From the NCBI GenBank assembly GCA_900617975.1, contig UZAE01012071.1, positions 18,280 through 69,308 of the forward strand: a DNA stretch of 51,029 bases. Reading direction: 5' to 3'. Positions 1 through 9,695 of this stretch are shown here, in pieces (position 1 is the first letter of the stretch; every line of letters begins with the position of its first letter). The position numbers and the translations under genes were made by a program. The notes beneath the pieces were generated by a model that was not told the origin of the DNA, ran no database searches, and was given only the letters and a program-made list of their open reading frames with translations. Source of the stretch: Rodentolepis nana (taxonomy: Eukaryota; Platyhelminthes; Cestoda; Cyclophyllidea; Hymenolepididae).

Positions 1-14
1 TACTACTACTACTG

Positions 15-46
<32 letters not shown>

Positions 47-77
47 GCTACGACTAATACTAATAATAATAACATTA
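1..77. repeat. (TAC)n/(TAA)n trinucleotide microsatellite
   Basis: The window opens inside a triplet array of TAC units with occasional TGC and TAA variants. It decays into TAA units near position 77. It may extend further to the left, outside the window. No function is visible. Confidence 0.9.
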
Positions 78-444
78 AATAAAATCAGAACTTAGGCACC
101 CCCATTCCAACGTACTATCATTTCTTATCAAAACACAATTTCTGTGGAATATTAGTGGGATTGAAAAGTTAACATTAAATTTGTGGAGAAAACGCAAATT
201 CAAAGTACATAATCAGGTAGTAATACAATAAGAAGTGAATTTATTCAAAGATCATATCAAATGTGCCAACAAATAAGGCGAATGGAGAGGAATTGAGATT
301 CGAATCACTTGAAGCTCATCTGTCATTAGGTCAAATCAGCTTGTTGGACTTTCATTTGGACCAATTTCAACGACCCAAGATTAAGAGGACGCTACCACGG
401 GGAGAGAGGTAAATCAGGTCTTCCAATTCGTTTCTGGCATGTTT
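78..444. other. non-coding DNA, nothing recognised
   Basis: AT-rich unique-looking DNA between the triplet repeat and the first retroelement copy. No coding region, RNA gene or repeat could be supported. Confidence 0.5.
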
Positions 445-790
445 ACTTCTATTCACGGGGGTGTGCGATTGACTTACCTCCATGTAGTGCACCCTGGGCA
501 ACGTATACTCATACGGCAAAAAGTCTATTAACCGGCAGTTGACTTCAGACTCCAAACTACCATCACCCCACTGAATGTCAAATTCGACAACTTCAACCGT
601 ACTCACCTCACTTTTTTCCAACTTTGTGTCTGTCTCTTTTACATCTTTGAAACACTCTTCTGTCCCCCCCCCCCATCTCGACCTTTTTTCACTTTGATGT
701 TCCTTCCCATCTGTGAAGCCTGAAGTCAACTGAAGGGCTAATGATAACTAACAAAACGCCTGCCATTTGATATAAATAACTTTTATTCAC
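445..790 (+). mobile_element. Non-autonomous ribozyme-headed retroelement, copy 1, with target-site duplications
   Basis: A ~322 bp element at 457-778 is flanked by an 11/12 matching target-site duplication (ACTTCTATTCAC at 445-456, ACTTTTATTCAC at 779-790). It starts with the ribozyme-like head (GGGGGTGTGCG...), runs through a pyrimidine-rich middle that includes a C11 tract at 664-674, and ends in the family tail CGCCTGCCATTTGATATAAA. The head and tail are shared with the LINE at 1470-4013, so this copy was probably mobilised in trans by LINE machinery. It encodes no credible protein. A long antisense reading frame across it is a by-product of the sequence. Confidence 0.88.
458..528 (+). 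ncRNA. HDV-like self-cleaving ribozyme, decayed copy
   Basis: Fold by eye: P1 GGGGTGT (458-464) with GCACCCT (489-495); P2 ATTGACTT (468-475) with AAGTCTAT (521-528), one U-U mismatch; P3 ACC (476-478) with AGT (486-488), one mismatch; L3 TCCATGT offering CC for P1.1; GGGCAAC (496-502); P4 GTAT-ACTC-ATAC (503-514); then GGCAAA carrying the putative catalytic C517. One extra G at 457 lies between the target-site duplication and G1 of P1. The P2 and P3 mismatches suggest this copy is weak or inactive. Confidence 0.72.
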
Positions 791-1458
791 TGCATACAGT
801 TAGCTTGTCAAGTAGGGAAATAAATGAAGTTTAGGGGTTAGCATTACTCAGCTAAAGCTCCCACCATCGATAAATATTGGAATAAGTACGTAAGTACCAC
901 AGGCTAGACTAGAGACCTCTTACTTATTACATTTGTGAGAATTCGATGTTTTTGAACGATGCGTCTCCATTGCTATTTGGCAGGAAGTTGAGTAAATTTA
1001 TAGGGGAGAGTGGGTAATTGCATCGAGCCTAGAAGCAACATCTAACGAGCAAGCATAGAGGACAGTTTTGGTGACTGATATTGGAGATAGGTGTATGCGT
1101 GTAATAATTTCCTTTATCTTCTCAAAGTCGAATTTATATGAGATTATAACTAAAATAGCCAAAGATTAAAGAATTTTTGAGCAACTAGAATTAGATGTGT
1201 GTCAATTCATATCAATGTTTTAAAAACAAACAAGTCAACATTTTACAAAGATTCTTATTATTATTATTTGATTTTATTTGCCAGAAAATTGTAAAAAGAA
1301 TATATTATAATGCTATTTAAACACTAAAATTTACATAAGCAAACTCAGCTATATCAGTTTTCATTTCCCGCGTTCTGCACGAAATGCACGTTTTCTTTTA
1401 TGATAATTACTTCAAATTGCATCAAGGATTAACTTAATCACTTCTTCAGACTGTTATT
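791..1458. other. non-coding DNA, nothing recognised
   Basis: AT-rich DNA between the first non-autonomous copy and the LINE. No coding region, RNA gene or further repeat could be supported. Confidence 0.5.
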
Positions 1459-1469
1459 AATTTATAAAT

Positions 1470-1541
1470 GGGGTGCGCGATAGACTTATCTCCACGTGGT
1501 GCACCCTGGACAACGTATCTTCGTACGGCAATAAAGTCTAT
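1470..1541 (+). ncRNA. HDV-like self-cleaving ribozyme at the LINE 5' end
   Basis: This is the best-preserved copy. P1: GGGGTGC (1470-1476) with GCACCCT (1501-1507), seven pairs including a terminal G-U as in delta ribozymes. J1/2: GCG. P2: ATAGACTT (1480-1487) with AAGTCTAT (1534-1541), eight perfect pairs. P3: ATC (1488-1490) with GGT (1498-1500). L3: TCCACGT, whose CC can form P1.1 with GG at 1508-1509. Joining segment: GGACAAC (1508-1514). P4: GTAT-CTTC-GTAC (1515-1526). J4/2: GGCAATA, with C1529 in the position of the catalytic cytosine. The 5' target-site duplication ends at 1469, so cleavage would release exactly the element's 5' end. Delta-like ribozymes are known at the 5' ends of R2, RTE and L1Tc elements. 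Activity here is inferred, not shown. Confidence 0.88.
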
Positions 1542-1572
1542 CACTCGGCATTTGATTTGACTTCGATTTATT

Positions 1573-2500
1573 ATGATTAGCCTGGAAAAAGGCATCAAGA
1601 GAAATCGCCCTCGTCAGGGCGAATCACAACGTCTTCAGATCCTTCAGTGGAATGCTGGAGGGCTGTCACAGGACAAAAAGATCCAAGTCCAGAAAATCCT
1701 ACAAACCTATGATGTAGATATTTTCACAATTATGGGAGCAAAAATTTCGGATGACAAACTGAAGTACTACCAATTCCCAGGCTACACCGTCTACCTTCTA
1801 CCTAAATCCCGTCAAGTTGCAAGTGGAATTCTAACTGGAGTAAAAGAAGGCCTCACCTCACACTACGATCTAATCAAGAGTATGGGCTCGACACAAGACA
1901 TATGTGAAATAATCAGATTAAATGTTTGGAAATGTCAAAACCACTTCAAGATATATGCAGTCTATAATCCACCCCAGAATTGTCCAAACTTTGACTTTCT
2001 AAACATCTCACACAAAACTGTAGCGTTAGGAGACTTCAACGCCCATTCCACCAGATGGGGCTACAAGGATACAAACATAGCTGGAAAGGAAATCGTAGAC
2101 ATGCTAAACACCAACCCTCTGGAACTTATTTACAGCAATGAGGATCCGGCTACATATTTGCACTACAATGGAACCAGAACAACTCCTGACTTACTCCTTG
2201 CTTCAAGCGACATCAGCGAGCATACACGCCGCAAAATAATTGACGATCCTTGTTCTGGTCACAAACCAGTCATTGCTAGTATTACCACTGGCAGCAAAAG
2301 CTTGACAAGGAAAGTGTCAACTAAACTATCATGGAACTTCAAGAAGTCTGACTGGCCTAGATTCACAAACCTTTTAGAGAACGAACTTCACACAAGTCCC
2401 CTCAACTTCAACCAACATCCTGACAAACTTTACAATGATATCACGAATATTATAATCAGATGTGCAAAGAAAACTATTCCCCAAATCAAGACTAAACAAT
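1573..2500 (+). pseudogene. LINE ORF part 1: endonuclease/exonuclease/phosphatase (APE-like) domain
   Basis: About 310 codons from the ATG at 1573, 31 bases after the ribozyme. The domain would nick target DNA for target-primed reverse transcription. Visible motifs: QWNAGG (residues 25-30, metal-site Asn27), GDFNAHS (153-159, Asp154 and Asn156), TPDLLL (204-209) and SGHKPV (228-233, general-base His230). The position of the metal-binding Glu reads Gly55 (IMGAK, GGA at 1735-1737), a change one base away from GAA. A C-terminal linker (SWNFKKSDWPRF, about residue 253) normally leads into the RT, but the frame runs into unrelated sequence after the undetermined base at 2501 and stops at 2571. Probably catalytically dead. 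Confidence 0.9.
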
Positions 2501-2552
2501 NACAACAATGGAATGGTAATCAACACCGCGCTAACTGCATTCCAAACTTTTT

Positions 2553-2755
2553 TTGGCCCGTCACAGCATAAACCCACTTCTAAGGTACAAGGATACTACC
2601 ATAGAAAAAACCAATGAATTCACTTATCTCGGAATGACTTTTGATACAAAGCTAACGTGGAAAAGTCACATTGCTAAAATTGCAGAACGAGTCTCCAATA
2701 GACTGAAGGTACTGAAGCGTCTTGCTGGTAGCGTATGGGACTGTGCACTCAACTC
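2553..2755 (+). pseudogene. LINE ORF part 2: C-terminal thumb of the reverse transcriptase
   Basis: The third frame shows the RT thumb signature NEFTYLGMTFDTKLTWKSHI, followed by a helical stretch (AERVSNRLKVLKRLAGS). No fingers or palm and no YADD-type active site exist anywhere between this and the endonuclease, so roughly 1.2 kb of RT coding sequence is absent compared with typical elements of this type. The frame is lost near 2750, where one inserted or deleted base moves the reading into frame 1. It has no start codon of its own. Confidence 0.82.
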
Positions 2756-3372
2756 TCGATACCACTTACAAAATGTTTATTCAGCCAATAATGTTTTATT
2801 GCTGTGAGCCACTCATTACAGCCACAGAGGTGACTCTCAAACCACTCGCGAAGGCACACAACCAAGCATTACGAATAATTACTGGAGGGATAAAATCAAC
2901 ACCCATTGATGCAATGCTCATAGTTACAGGAAGCACCACAATATGTTCCCTTATCAAAGAAAAGGCCTTGATCCTGTATGAGAGGCTACTGCGCATTCCC
3001 ATGGATAAGTTCTTCAGCACCTATGAGAATAGACCAAGACATCTGAAAACGCAATCTGGTCTAATACAGAAAGCCATAGAACTGAAGAAAGCGTTACAAA
3101 TCGATGATAAACCAAAAAGCCTCTCTCTCTCCATGAACCCATTAGCAGACATTGATGTAGTGTGTTGCACCCAACTGCTTGACTTCTTCAGGAAATCAAA
3201 CACCCCTTCAGAGCAAATGCGCTCACTGGTCCTTGAGACAATCAATGTCAACTATCCTGCAGATCAATGGCTCCAAGTCTTCACTGATGGGTCACACCTA
3301 GAAAACCAAGCAATCGTTGGTGCAGGTGTCTATTCTGAACTCTTCTCTTTCTACGCAACAGCGGGACAATAG
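2750..3372 (+). pseudogene. LINE ORF part 3: RT-RNase H connection and RNase H N-terminus
   Basis: Continues the thumb (MFIQPIMFYCCEPLITA, then LAKAHNQALRIITGG, a region typical of LINE ORF2 after the RT). It passes through a charged linker into the first RNase H strand WLQVFTDGSHL. The first catalytic Asp is GAT at 3286-3288. The frame ends at a TAG at 3370-3372. One lost or gained base near 3369 separates it from the rest of the RNase H domain. Confidence 0.85.
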
Positions 3373-4006
3373 ATCCGCCTTTGAAGGAGAAACAGAGGCT
3401 ACTAGGATAGCACTATGCCGATTATGTTGCCCGGATACGAAATTCACCAAATCGGTGATACTTTCGGACTCACAATCAGCAATAAACTCTATTGGAAACA
3501 GAGAGTCACCCAAAACAGCTGGGATGAAGGAATGTAGAAAACTCTATGAGCTGCTGAGAGAGAAAAACAAAACAGTGGTTCCACAATGGATTCCTGGTCA
3601 CTGTGGCATTAAAGGCAATGAGCTTGCTGACACACTTGCTAAGAAGGGGACAACGATTTTGCAATGCATGGACCGGCCCATGTCTTTCTACACAATGAAG
3701 GCCTTAATCAGGAGAGAATTCCATACCTCAAGGTGCAACGAACTTAAAGCTCGAACAAGGGAGAAACAGTGGACAGTGGTACTCTCCGGTATAGCCAACT
3801 GGCCAAGAATCGAAGCCGTTGCTGAGTTTAGACTACGTACCGGACACGATTGCTTGGCAAAACACCTTCTCAGATTGGGAGTATACACTCAACCCACATG
3901 CCCCCTATGTAACCTACAGGAGGAAATGGAGAAGACCCATCTGATTCGGTGTCCAGCCCTAAAGGCAACTAATGATAAATATCATGAAGCCTACCATTTA
4001 AAATAA
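3350..4006 (+). pseudogene. LINE ORF part 4: RNase H remainder and C-terminal zinc knuckle
   Basis: Frame 2 carries the rest of the RNase H fold: AFEGETEA (catalytic Glu), VILSDSQSAI (catalytic Asp), and QWIPGHCGIKGNELAD (His and final Asp). A C-terminal domain follows with a putative zinc knuckle CPLCNLQEEMEKTHLIRC (C-X2-C-X9-H-X3-C), common at the end of such LINE proteins. The stop codon at 4004-4006 lies inside the tail shared with the short elements. Together with part 3 all four RNase H residues are visible, so this region decayed by indels rather than by many substitutions. Confidence 0.88.
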
Positions 4007-4013
4007 ATAAATA
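3961..4013 (+). repeat. LINE 3' tail shared with the non-autonomous family
   Basis: The last ~50 bases (CTAATGATAAATATCATGAA, then GCCTACCATTTAAAATAAAT) align with the 3' end of the short elements (for example CTAATGATAACTA..., GCCTGCCATTTGATATAAAT) at about 80% identity by eye. In LINE-SINE pairs the LINE reverse transcriptase recognises such a shared tail, so this is the likely recognition signal. It ends in ATAA/AAAT units rather than poly-A. Confidence 0.8.
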
Positions 4014-4024
4014 AATTTATAAAT

Positions 4025-6140
4025 TAGTTCAATGCGAAGCATGGAGCCGTTTTGGTGGGAGACGATGCTATGTACGCACTAATTCCATTCACAATGACTT
4101 CACTCTTTAAATTTTAATTCCCTAAAGTTGTAGTAACATCCGCCCTCACTTTCTTCCACAAAAAAATCGACTAATCATACCGGCGTCACAAGAGGCCTTA
4201 GTTTTCTCTGTCACTCTTGCTTTCCCCCCCCCCGCCTCCCCCCTCCTCCGTTAACTTGTCACAGCTTGTCACCCGCTATTGTCATTCTCTTGAGTGTGTG
4301 ACTGATTAAAATGCTTCTGTTGGCTGACTTTTTGGAGGATGCTGTTTAGGTAGTAGTAAAAATATACATCTTCTAGTCCGACGTACTAAATTTTAAAACT
4401 TGTGAAAAAAATTCCTTTTTTGGAGACAGCAGCATTGTTTAATTAGAATTCCCATTAAAAAAGTGGCGTCAAATGCCATAATTGGACACTTTCATACTAA
4501 TTAAATGAAGAGTTTCTAAATGCAAGTTTCCCTTTTAGGCAAAATGTGAATTATTCGAGAAACGTTTGAAGAAGAAGAAGAAGATGATGATGTATTGACG
4601 TTATTTCATCCTACATTGATTTGCTTATCCATCTTTTTATCCACTTTACCATCTACTTTCCATTGATTTGCTTCACGAATAAGCCTTGACTTATCTTCAG
4701 TAATCTCAAATGGCAAAATATCCTAGCTTGGATGGGATTGAGGAATTAGTTAAGCCACCTCAAGGATATTGGGGAAACAGGGATATATCAAGTGGTGCGT
4801 TTAATCAAGTTATGAACACGGCAAACATTTTCCAGAGCTTGAATATGATAATTAATAGGTGATTAGTCGTAAAAGCCTCAGCACACTTGTTGAACCCTCA
4901 TGAGTGTTCGGAGAGCGAATGCGATTGCTTATTTTAATCATCCTAAGGAAGAGGGGAAACCATTTTAATTATTTCGTTTGAAACCCGTTCCATCTGCTAA
5001 GTTTTCTAGTCACCCTGTAATCATAAATTCCAAGCACAATTGCAATATGCAGATTAGTCAACATTGAATATATCGAAGAAATGAAAAAATAATTTTTTTA
5101 AATTTCTGCATTTAATGTAAGATTTCGTTTGAAATATATTTACAAACACACTTTAAAAATTCTTTCGTCAACACATTGAGTTTAATTATATTCGAAGTCT
5201 ATTTATACTGCGTTTTTTTGACTACAAGATTAATGCTTTCCAATTCTGGGAAAATACAATAGCCCACGACTTCATCTCTAGTGAATAAAATTAGCATTAA
5301 CATTTAGTCATGCGATTAGCTTACAACTTATTCACAACTTAAGATGAATGGTACCTTACAAAGGTCAACAATTTTCGGGGGCAATTAATGATCCATTTAT
5401 CTCTTCATCCGAGTGCATAATTTACCTGCACTACCGATTGATTATAGAATCTAAATTAATTATTGAAAGGATAAAACAAATTGTTAGGGGATTAGATTCC
5501 TAGAGATTTATGAAGAAAATTTAAGGGTATACCTTTTTTTATTAACTATTGAAGTGTACGATGGGAATTAAGTTCCGCAGTAAAGATAACAATGTGTGAA
5601 TTTATTCTCACGGCATACTCAAGTGTTGATTAAACGAGAAAATACAAATTTTAGATGTTTAGGTGGGTTAGGTTTACAAAATTATGCATTTGTATTACAC
5701 TGTAATTGACGTACCATGTATAAATCATCTTTTCGTTCATTTACCTTAACGACGCATCCGTGGCTTTAATGGAATCTCTCCCTCCTTAATCAAAGAAAAA
5801 TTACATTTGATCTTTGGCTGATGATGACTATAGGGAGAATCAAGTACAAAGAGCTTATCGCTAACAGAAATAAAATGTGACGCAATAATAACGAATATTG
5901 AAGAAAATTGAAATTAGTAAACCAAGAAATGTGAAGGTGATATATAAACAATTGGGTTGGATCTAGAGCAGATGAGAATCGAACCAGTTGTTTAATGAAG
6001 AACACGCTTTGAAATGGTGGGAAAAATTTAAATATTTTTAATCAGCCAAACAAGAAATAATAGTATGTATCTACTTTGCGATGAGCTTCGGTTTGAATTT
6101 GATCTTGTTTGGTTTAATTGTGAGTAATTTTAAGTAGTTC
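4025..6140. other. non-coding DNA
   Basis: AT-rich DNA with no supported gene. It holds a pyrimidine tract with a C10 run (4224-4233) and a short (GAA)n/(GAT)n patch near 4568-4590. Short reading frames are chance. Confidence 0.5.
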
Positions 6141-6485
6141 ATATATGGCATAAACGGAGTGTGCAATAGACTTAACTGCACGTTGTGCACCCTGGGCAAC
6201 GTATACTCATGCCTCAAAAAAGTCTATTATTCGGCATTTGAATTCTGACTTCAAACTACCATCACTCCGACTGTATGTCATATTCCTCCACTTCCGGAGT
6301 ACACATCGTACCTTTGTCTCGACCTTTGTGTTTGTCCCTCCTACATCTTCCCTTCCCCCCCTCTCTCCTTTTGTTACTTTGACTTTCCTCCCCTCCGTGT
6401 GAAGTTCGAAGTCAATCACTAAATGACTTATGACAACTATCATAATGCCTGCATCATTTGATGTAAATAAATATTTTGTCTAAAC
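6141..6485 (+). mobile_element. Non-autonomous ribozyme-headed retroelement, copy 2 (old)
   Basis: Element 6156-6470 (~315 bp) with a degenerate target-site duplication (6141-6155 against 6471-6485, 11/15). The head GGAGTGTGCAATAGACTT is followed by the family core (GCACCCTGGGCAAC, GTATACTC) and P2' AAGTCTAT. P3 is disrupted and the GGC before the J4/2 A-run reads CTC, so the ribozyme is probably dead. The middle is C/T-rich with two C-runs. The tail is CATTTGATGTAAATAAAT. Divergence and the poor duplication suggest an older insertion. Confidence 0.82.
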
Positions 6486-7668
6486 ACGAGAGAGCTCATA
6501 GAGCGGACTTCACACGAGGTGAATTCTAATAATCAGAGTTTGTTAAATAATTATATTAAATTATTTCGCAACAAAAGTCAGGTAGAATTGTGCTTCGGAA
6601 CGATCCCTTTCCACGTAGGTACCTCTTCTGAATTGATTAAAGTGCTGAATATTGGTAAATTAGTTACTGTCAAAGTTCTAGATTTGACGAATTACCTATT
6701 CAAAGTGCCAAAGGCGTCGATCTAAAAAAAATGTCCTTTAAATTTTAGACGAACATCGCATTCCTTTACAAAGACATAACTGACTTGTCAGAATACGTTA
6801 AAATCCAATCCGAGGGTTGCCAGAAATCTCAGAACACATCAATACACACTTATTTATTCCTATGATTTATCGATTTTTAATGAGTATAGAGCTTGTACTT
6901 AAGTTTACACAAAAAGCCTGACCGATATAAATAAACAGAGCTTGTAAAGCTGACGTTAATTTTAGAAAGTTTTCAGTTCCAATCGATACTTGGTTTAAAT
7001 CAAACGTAAAAAAGATTATAATTTATTCATTATTTATGTAAAACCATTCCAACTTACCTCTGGAATGCAAATGTAATATTTTATCTGAAAATCCCGCCAT
7101 CTTAACTTTCTGAGGAAAGCACAGTTTCTCCTCAAGTAAATTTAATTCAATTTTAAACAACTGTGGCAGACATATTGTTGCGGGGAAACTTATGCGATGT
7201 ATGTGAAGTGAGTTTCTTTAAATCTCATATTTTATCACAAATTGCTTTCTAATAATTTATCTTTGCAAATCATATCCCAATTGAAGTAAATTTTAACTTT
7301 GTTGCCCAATTATAAGATAGATCGAACAACAAACGTTTAGTTGTTTTTAACAATTTGGAGGTATAATTGCCCCTAACTAATAATATAAATGAAGACCTTT
7401 TAACTCTTGCATGTATAGACAATAATTGATTTATTAATAGTATTAAATTGAGATTTACTTTTCTGTGACCTCTTTAGTATGCTCCAAGCTTTTCTCTACT
7501 TAACAATTTTTGACTTAAATGAAGTAATAAACTCCAAGAAAGTAGGTTTTAAAGTTTTTTGGTAAAATTAATGCCATCGTAGAAATTAAATTTATATTTT
7601 TAAAATTACTTTTCTTATAAGGCAAAGTGCAACTCCCAGCAAACATTCATAATGAAATATAGTTAGCA
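6486..7668. other. non-coding DNA, nothing recognised
   Basis: AT-rich DNA without supported genes or repeats. A 68-codon frame starting at 6519 just after the element has no recognisable similarity. Confidence 0.45.
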
Positions 7669-7698
7669 ATATATATATATATATATATGATATATATA

Positions 7699-7734
<36 letters not shown>
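7669..7734. repeat. (AT)n microsatellite
   Basis: Alternating AT for 66 bases with two GATAT interruptions, 28 bases before the next retroelement copy. Confidence 0.95.
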
Positions 7735-7736
<2 letters not shown>

Positions 7737-7749
7737 TGCTTTCTATTTG

Positions 7750-8097
7750 ATTTGTACAATGTTTATTTATTTCAAATGGCGGGCATTATGATAGTTATCC
7801 CTAGCTCTTTAGCCGACGTTAGGCTTCACAGAGGAGAGGTACATCAAAGTGAGAAAAATTCGAGAGTGGGAATAGAAGAGAGATTCAAAGATGTAAAAGA
7901 GGCAGACATATAGAGACAAAGGCAGAGAAAAGGTAAGATGAGTATTGTGGAAGCGGTGTAATATGACATTCAGTGGGGTCATGATAGTTTAAAATTAGAA
8001 GTCAATTGCCGGTTTATAGACATTTTACCTTATGTGAATGCGTTGCCCAGGGTGCACCACGTGGAGGTGAGTGTATCGCATACCCAATTTGTATACT
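7750..8097 (-). mobile_element. Non-autonomous ribozyme-headed retroelement, copy 3
   Basis: Element 7762-8085 on the minus strand. The 3' tail lies at the left (TTTATTTATTTCAAATGG on the plus strand) and the ribozyme-like head at the right. The flanks give a partial duplication (7750-7761 against 8086-8097, 9/12). The core GCACCCTGGGCAAC is intact, but P1 (GGGTATG) and P2 (ATACACTC) are mutated, so self-cleavage is unlikely. Confidence 0.82.
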
Positions 8098-9653
8098 AAG
8101 GTAATCTAAGGCAGATCCGATTTTATTACTATGTTTCGCGTTGTTCTAAAGTAAAATCCACATTGACAATTTTTAGCAACAGTGTTCAATTACATAATAT
8201 TATATTTGGCAACTACAAAATCGACCCAACTGTTGATTGGTTATATTATAGTTTACGCTACATTGGAGAGCGTTATCAATTTGTGAGATGGAAGAAATGT
8301 GAAATACACAATTTTTGTTCATTTCACAGTACATTTTTTGTACAGTTTCAGAAGAAAACAGTAGGTTCATCCATTTTTTTTTCAGCTTTTAATCTTAACT
8401 TTCTCCAACTAACAAATTTTTCTTTTAGTGAAGTCTCTGAGAGTGCACAATAATGGGGACGCTGGAGCGATTGGCGACCACTTAGAATTTTGTTAATATC
8501 ACGCTTCTTTTCAGTTTATAATGTAAAATGAAGACGTTTACGGTTTCAGTCATGATTTGTATGTTGTCATATTTTCTCCAGATTTACACAAGATTTCATG
8601 GCATTTACATCACGCCCATTCTTCCGCCATCTCCCCCCCCCCTCCACCTCCTTTCCCAGTTCAGCAAGGGTGATGACATGCCTGACATTTCAAACCTCCT
8701 AGGTTTAACCTTTTCACTCGCCAAGTTTGTAGCAGACGGCTTTTGTGTGTGCAAATAATCAATAGTAGTAATAGAATTGGATATGCAAGAGAACCCATCC
8801 ACGTGGTGAATTAAACTGATTTGGAGAGATATCCCTAATTCACTCAAATCTAATCATCTGAATCGATTTTGCTAATAGCCTTGCGTTTTATGTCAACACC
8901 GGTAATTAACAAAAGAAACTAAGTTCTCTGCAAAATGAAGTTTTAGGCAACATATTAAAAAATCGAATCTAAAAATTCGAAACTTTAAACTGAAAAGATA
9001 AGTAGAAATGATTTTCATTTAAAAATCACAAAGGAGGAGGTGGAGAACGCAACGTCTGCAGGATAGTACTGTTTTGCTTATTTTGATTACAAAATCTGCA
9101 ACCGATTATCAAGCCGCGTCTTTTGACCTTCGGCAGTAAACTCTTTTTCTCATTTTGGGACATGACTCTCACTCGTTCGGCAATGATTAGCAAGCGAGCA
9201 AGTTTGATCTTTCGTTTCGCCTTAGACTTAGATTGCCAAAAAACCACAAAATGATCCTTCATCAAAAAAGCTCTTTATAATTAATTAATGATATTTCTAT
9301 TGTGAAGCGCAGGAAACTCCATCAAGAAGTCAAACGTCGGGTGCTATTTTTTTAATTTTCAATGGAATGATTGAGGTGAAAAGATGTACTTCAAGTACAT
9401 GCAATAGTGAAACAAACCAGTAGTACCGTAAATATTCAATAAAGCATGCTTGGATAAGTCCTGATAAGATTTTCATATTTTATAAGTTAAATTTTAAAAT
9501 AAATTTTATTATCTGTATTTTTTTCTGGATTTATAGGCCCAAATAACCTTTGTTCAACCAACTTTGTTGCAAATTTGGATTGGTTCCGAGCACTGGAAAG
9601 TCATCTATTTATTTATTTTACTATCACTATATTTATTAACATTTGAAGATATT

Positions 9654-9656
<3 letters not shown>
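8098..9656. other. non-coding DNA
   Basis: No supported gene. A C10 tract occurs at 8633-8642 inside a pyrimidine-rich stretch. Small frames here have no recognisable domains. Confidence 0.45.

Positions 9657-9692
<36 letters not shown>
9657..9692. repeat. (AT)n microsatellite
   Basis: Thirty-six bases of alternating AT. Confidence 0.95.

Positions 9693-9695
<3 letters not shown>

Larger units (their letters stand above)
1459..4024 (+). mobile_element. APE-type non-LTR retrotransposon (LINE) with RNase H, 5'-complete, internally deleted; includes TSDs
   Basis: The element spans 1470-4013 and is flanked by a perfect 11 bp target-site duplication (AATTTATAAAT at 1459-1469 and 4014-4024). It begins with an HDV-like ribozyme head, has a short leader, then coding remnants in the order endonuclease, RT thumb, connection, RNase H and zinc knuckle. 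It ends with an (AAAT)n-type tail. The order EN-RT-RNase H matches the I/Ingi-type group of LINEs, though I cannot place it in a clade without a tree. The catalytic core of the RT is missing, around a single undetermined base at 2501. Two further frameshifts lie near 2750 and 3369. The copy cannot be autonomous. By memory the RNase H region resembles elements abundant in arachnids, which is only an impression. Confidence 0.92.

Noticed and set aside
367..729. 120-codon minus-strand frame across copy 1, and the similar 112-codon plus-strand frame at 30010-30348
   Set aside because: Both read the antisense strand of the same repeat, so their similarity reflects the repeat, not a conserved gene. 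They are broken in other copies.
5960..5990. B-box-like TGGTTCGATTCTC on the minus strand
   Set aside because: The flanks do not form a T-stem and no A-box or acceptor stem fits.
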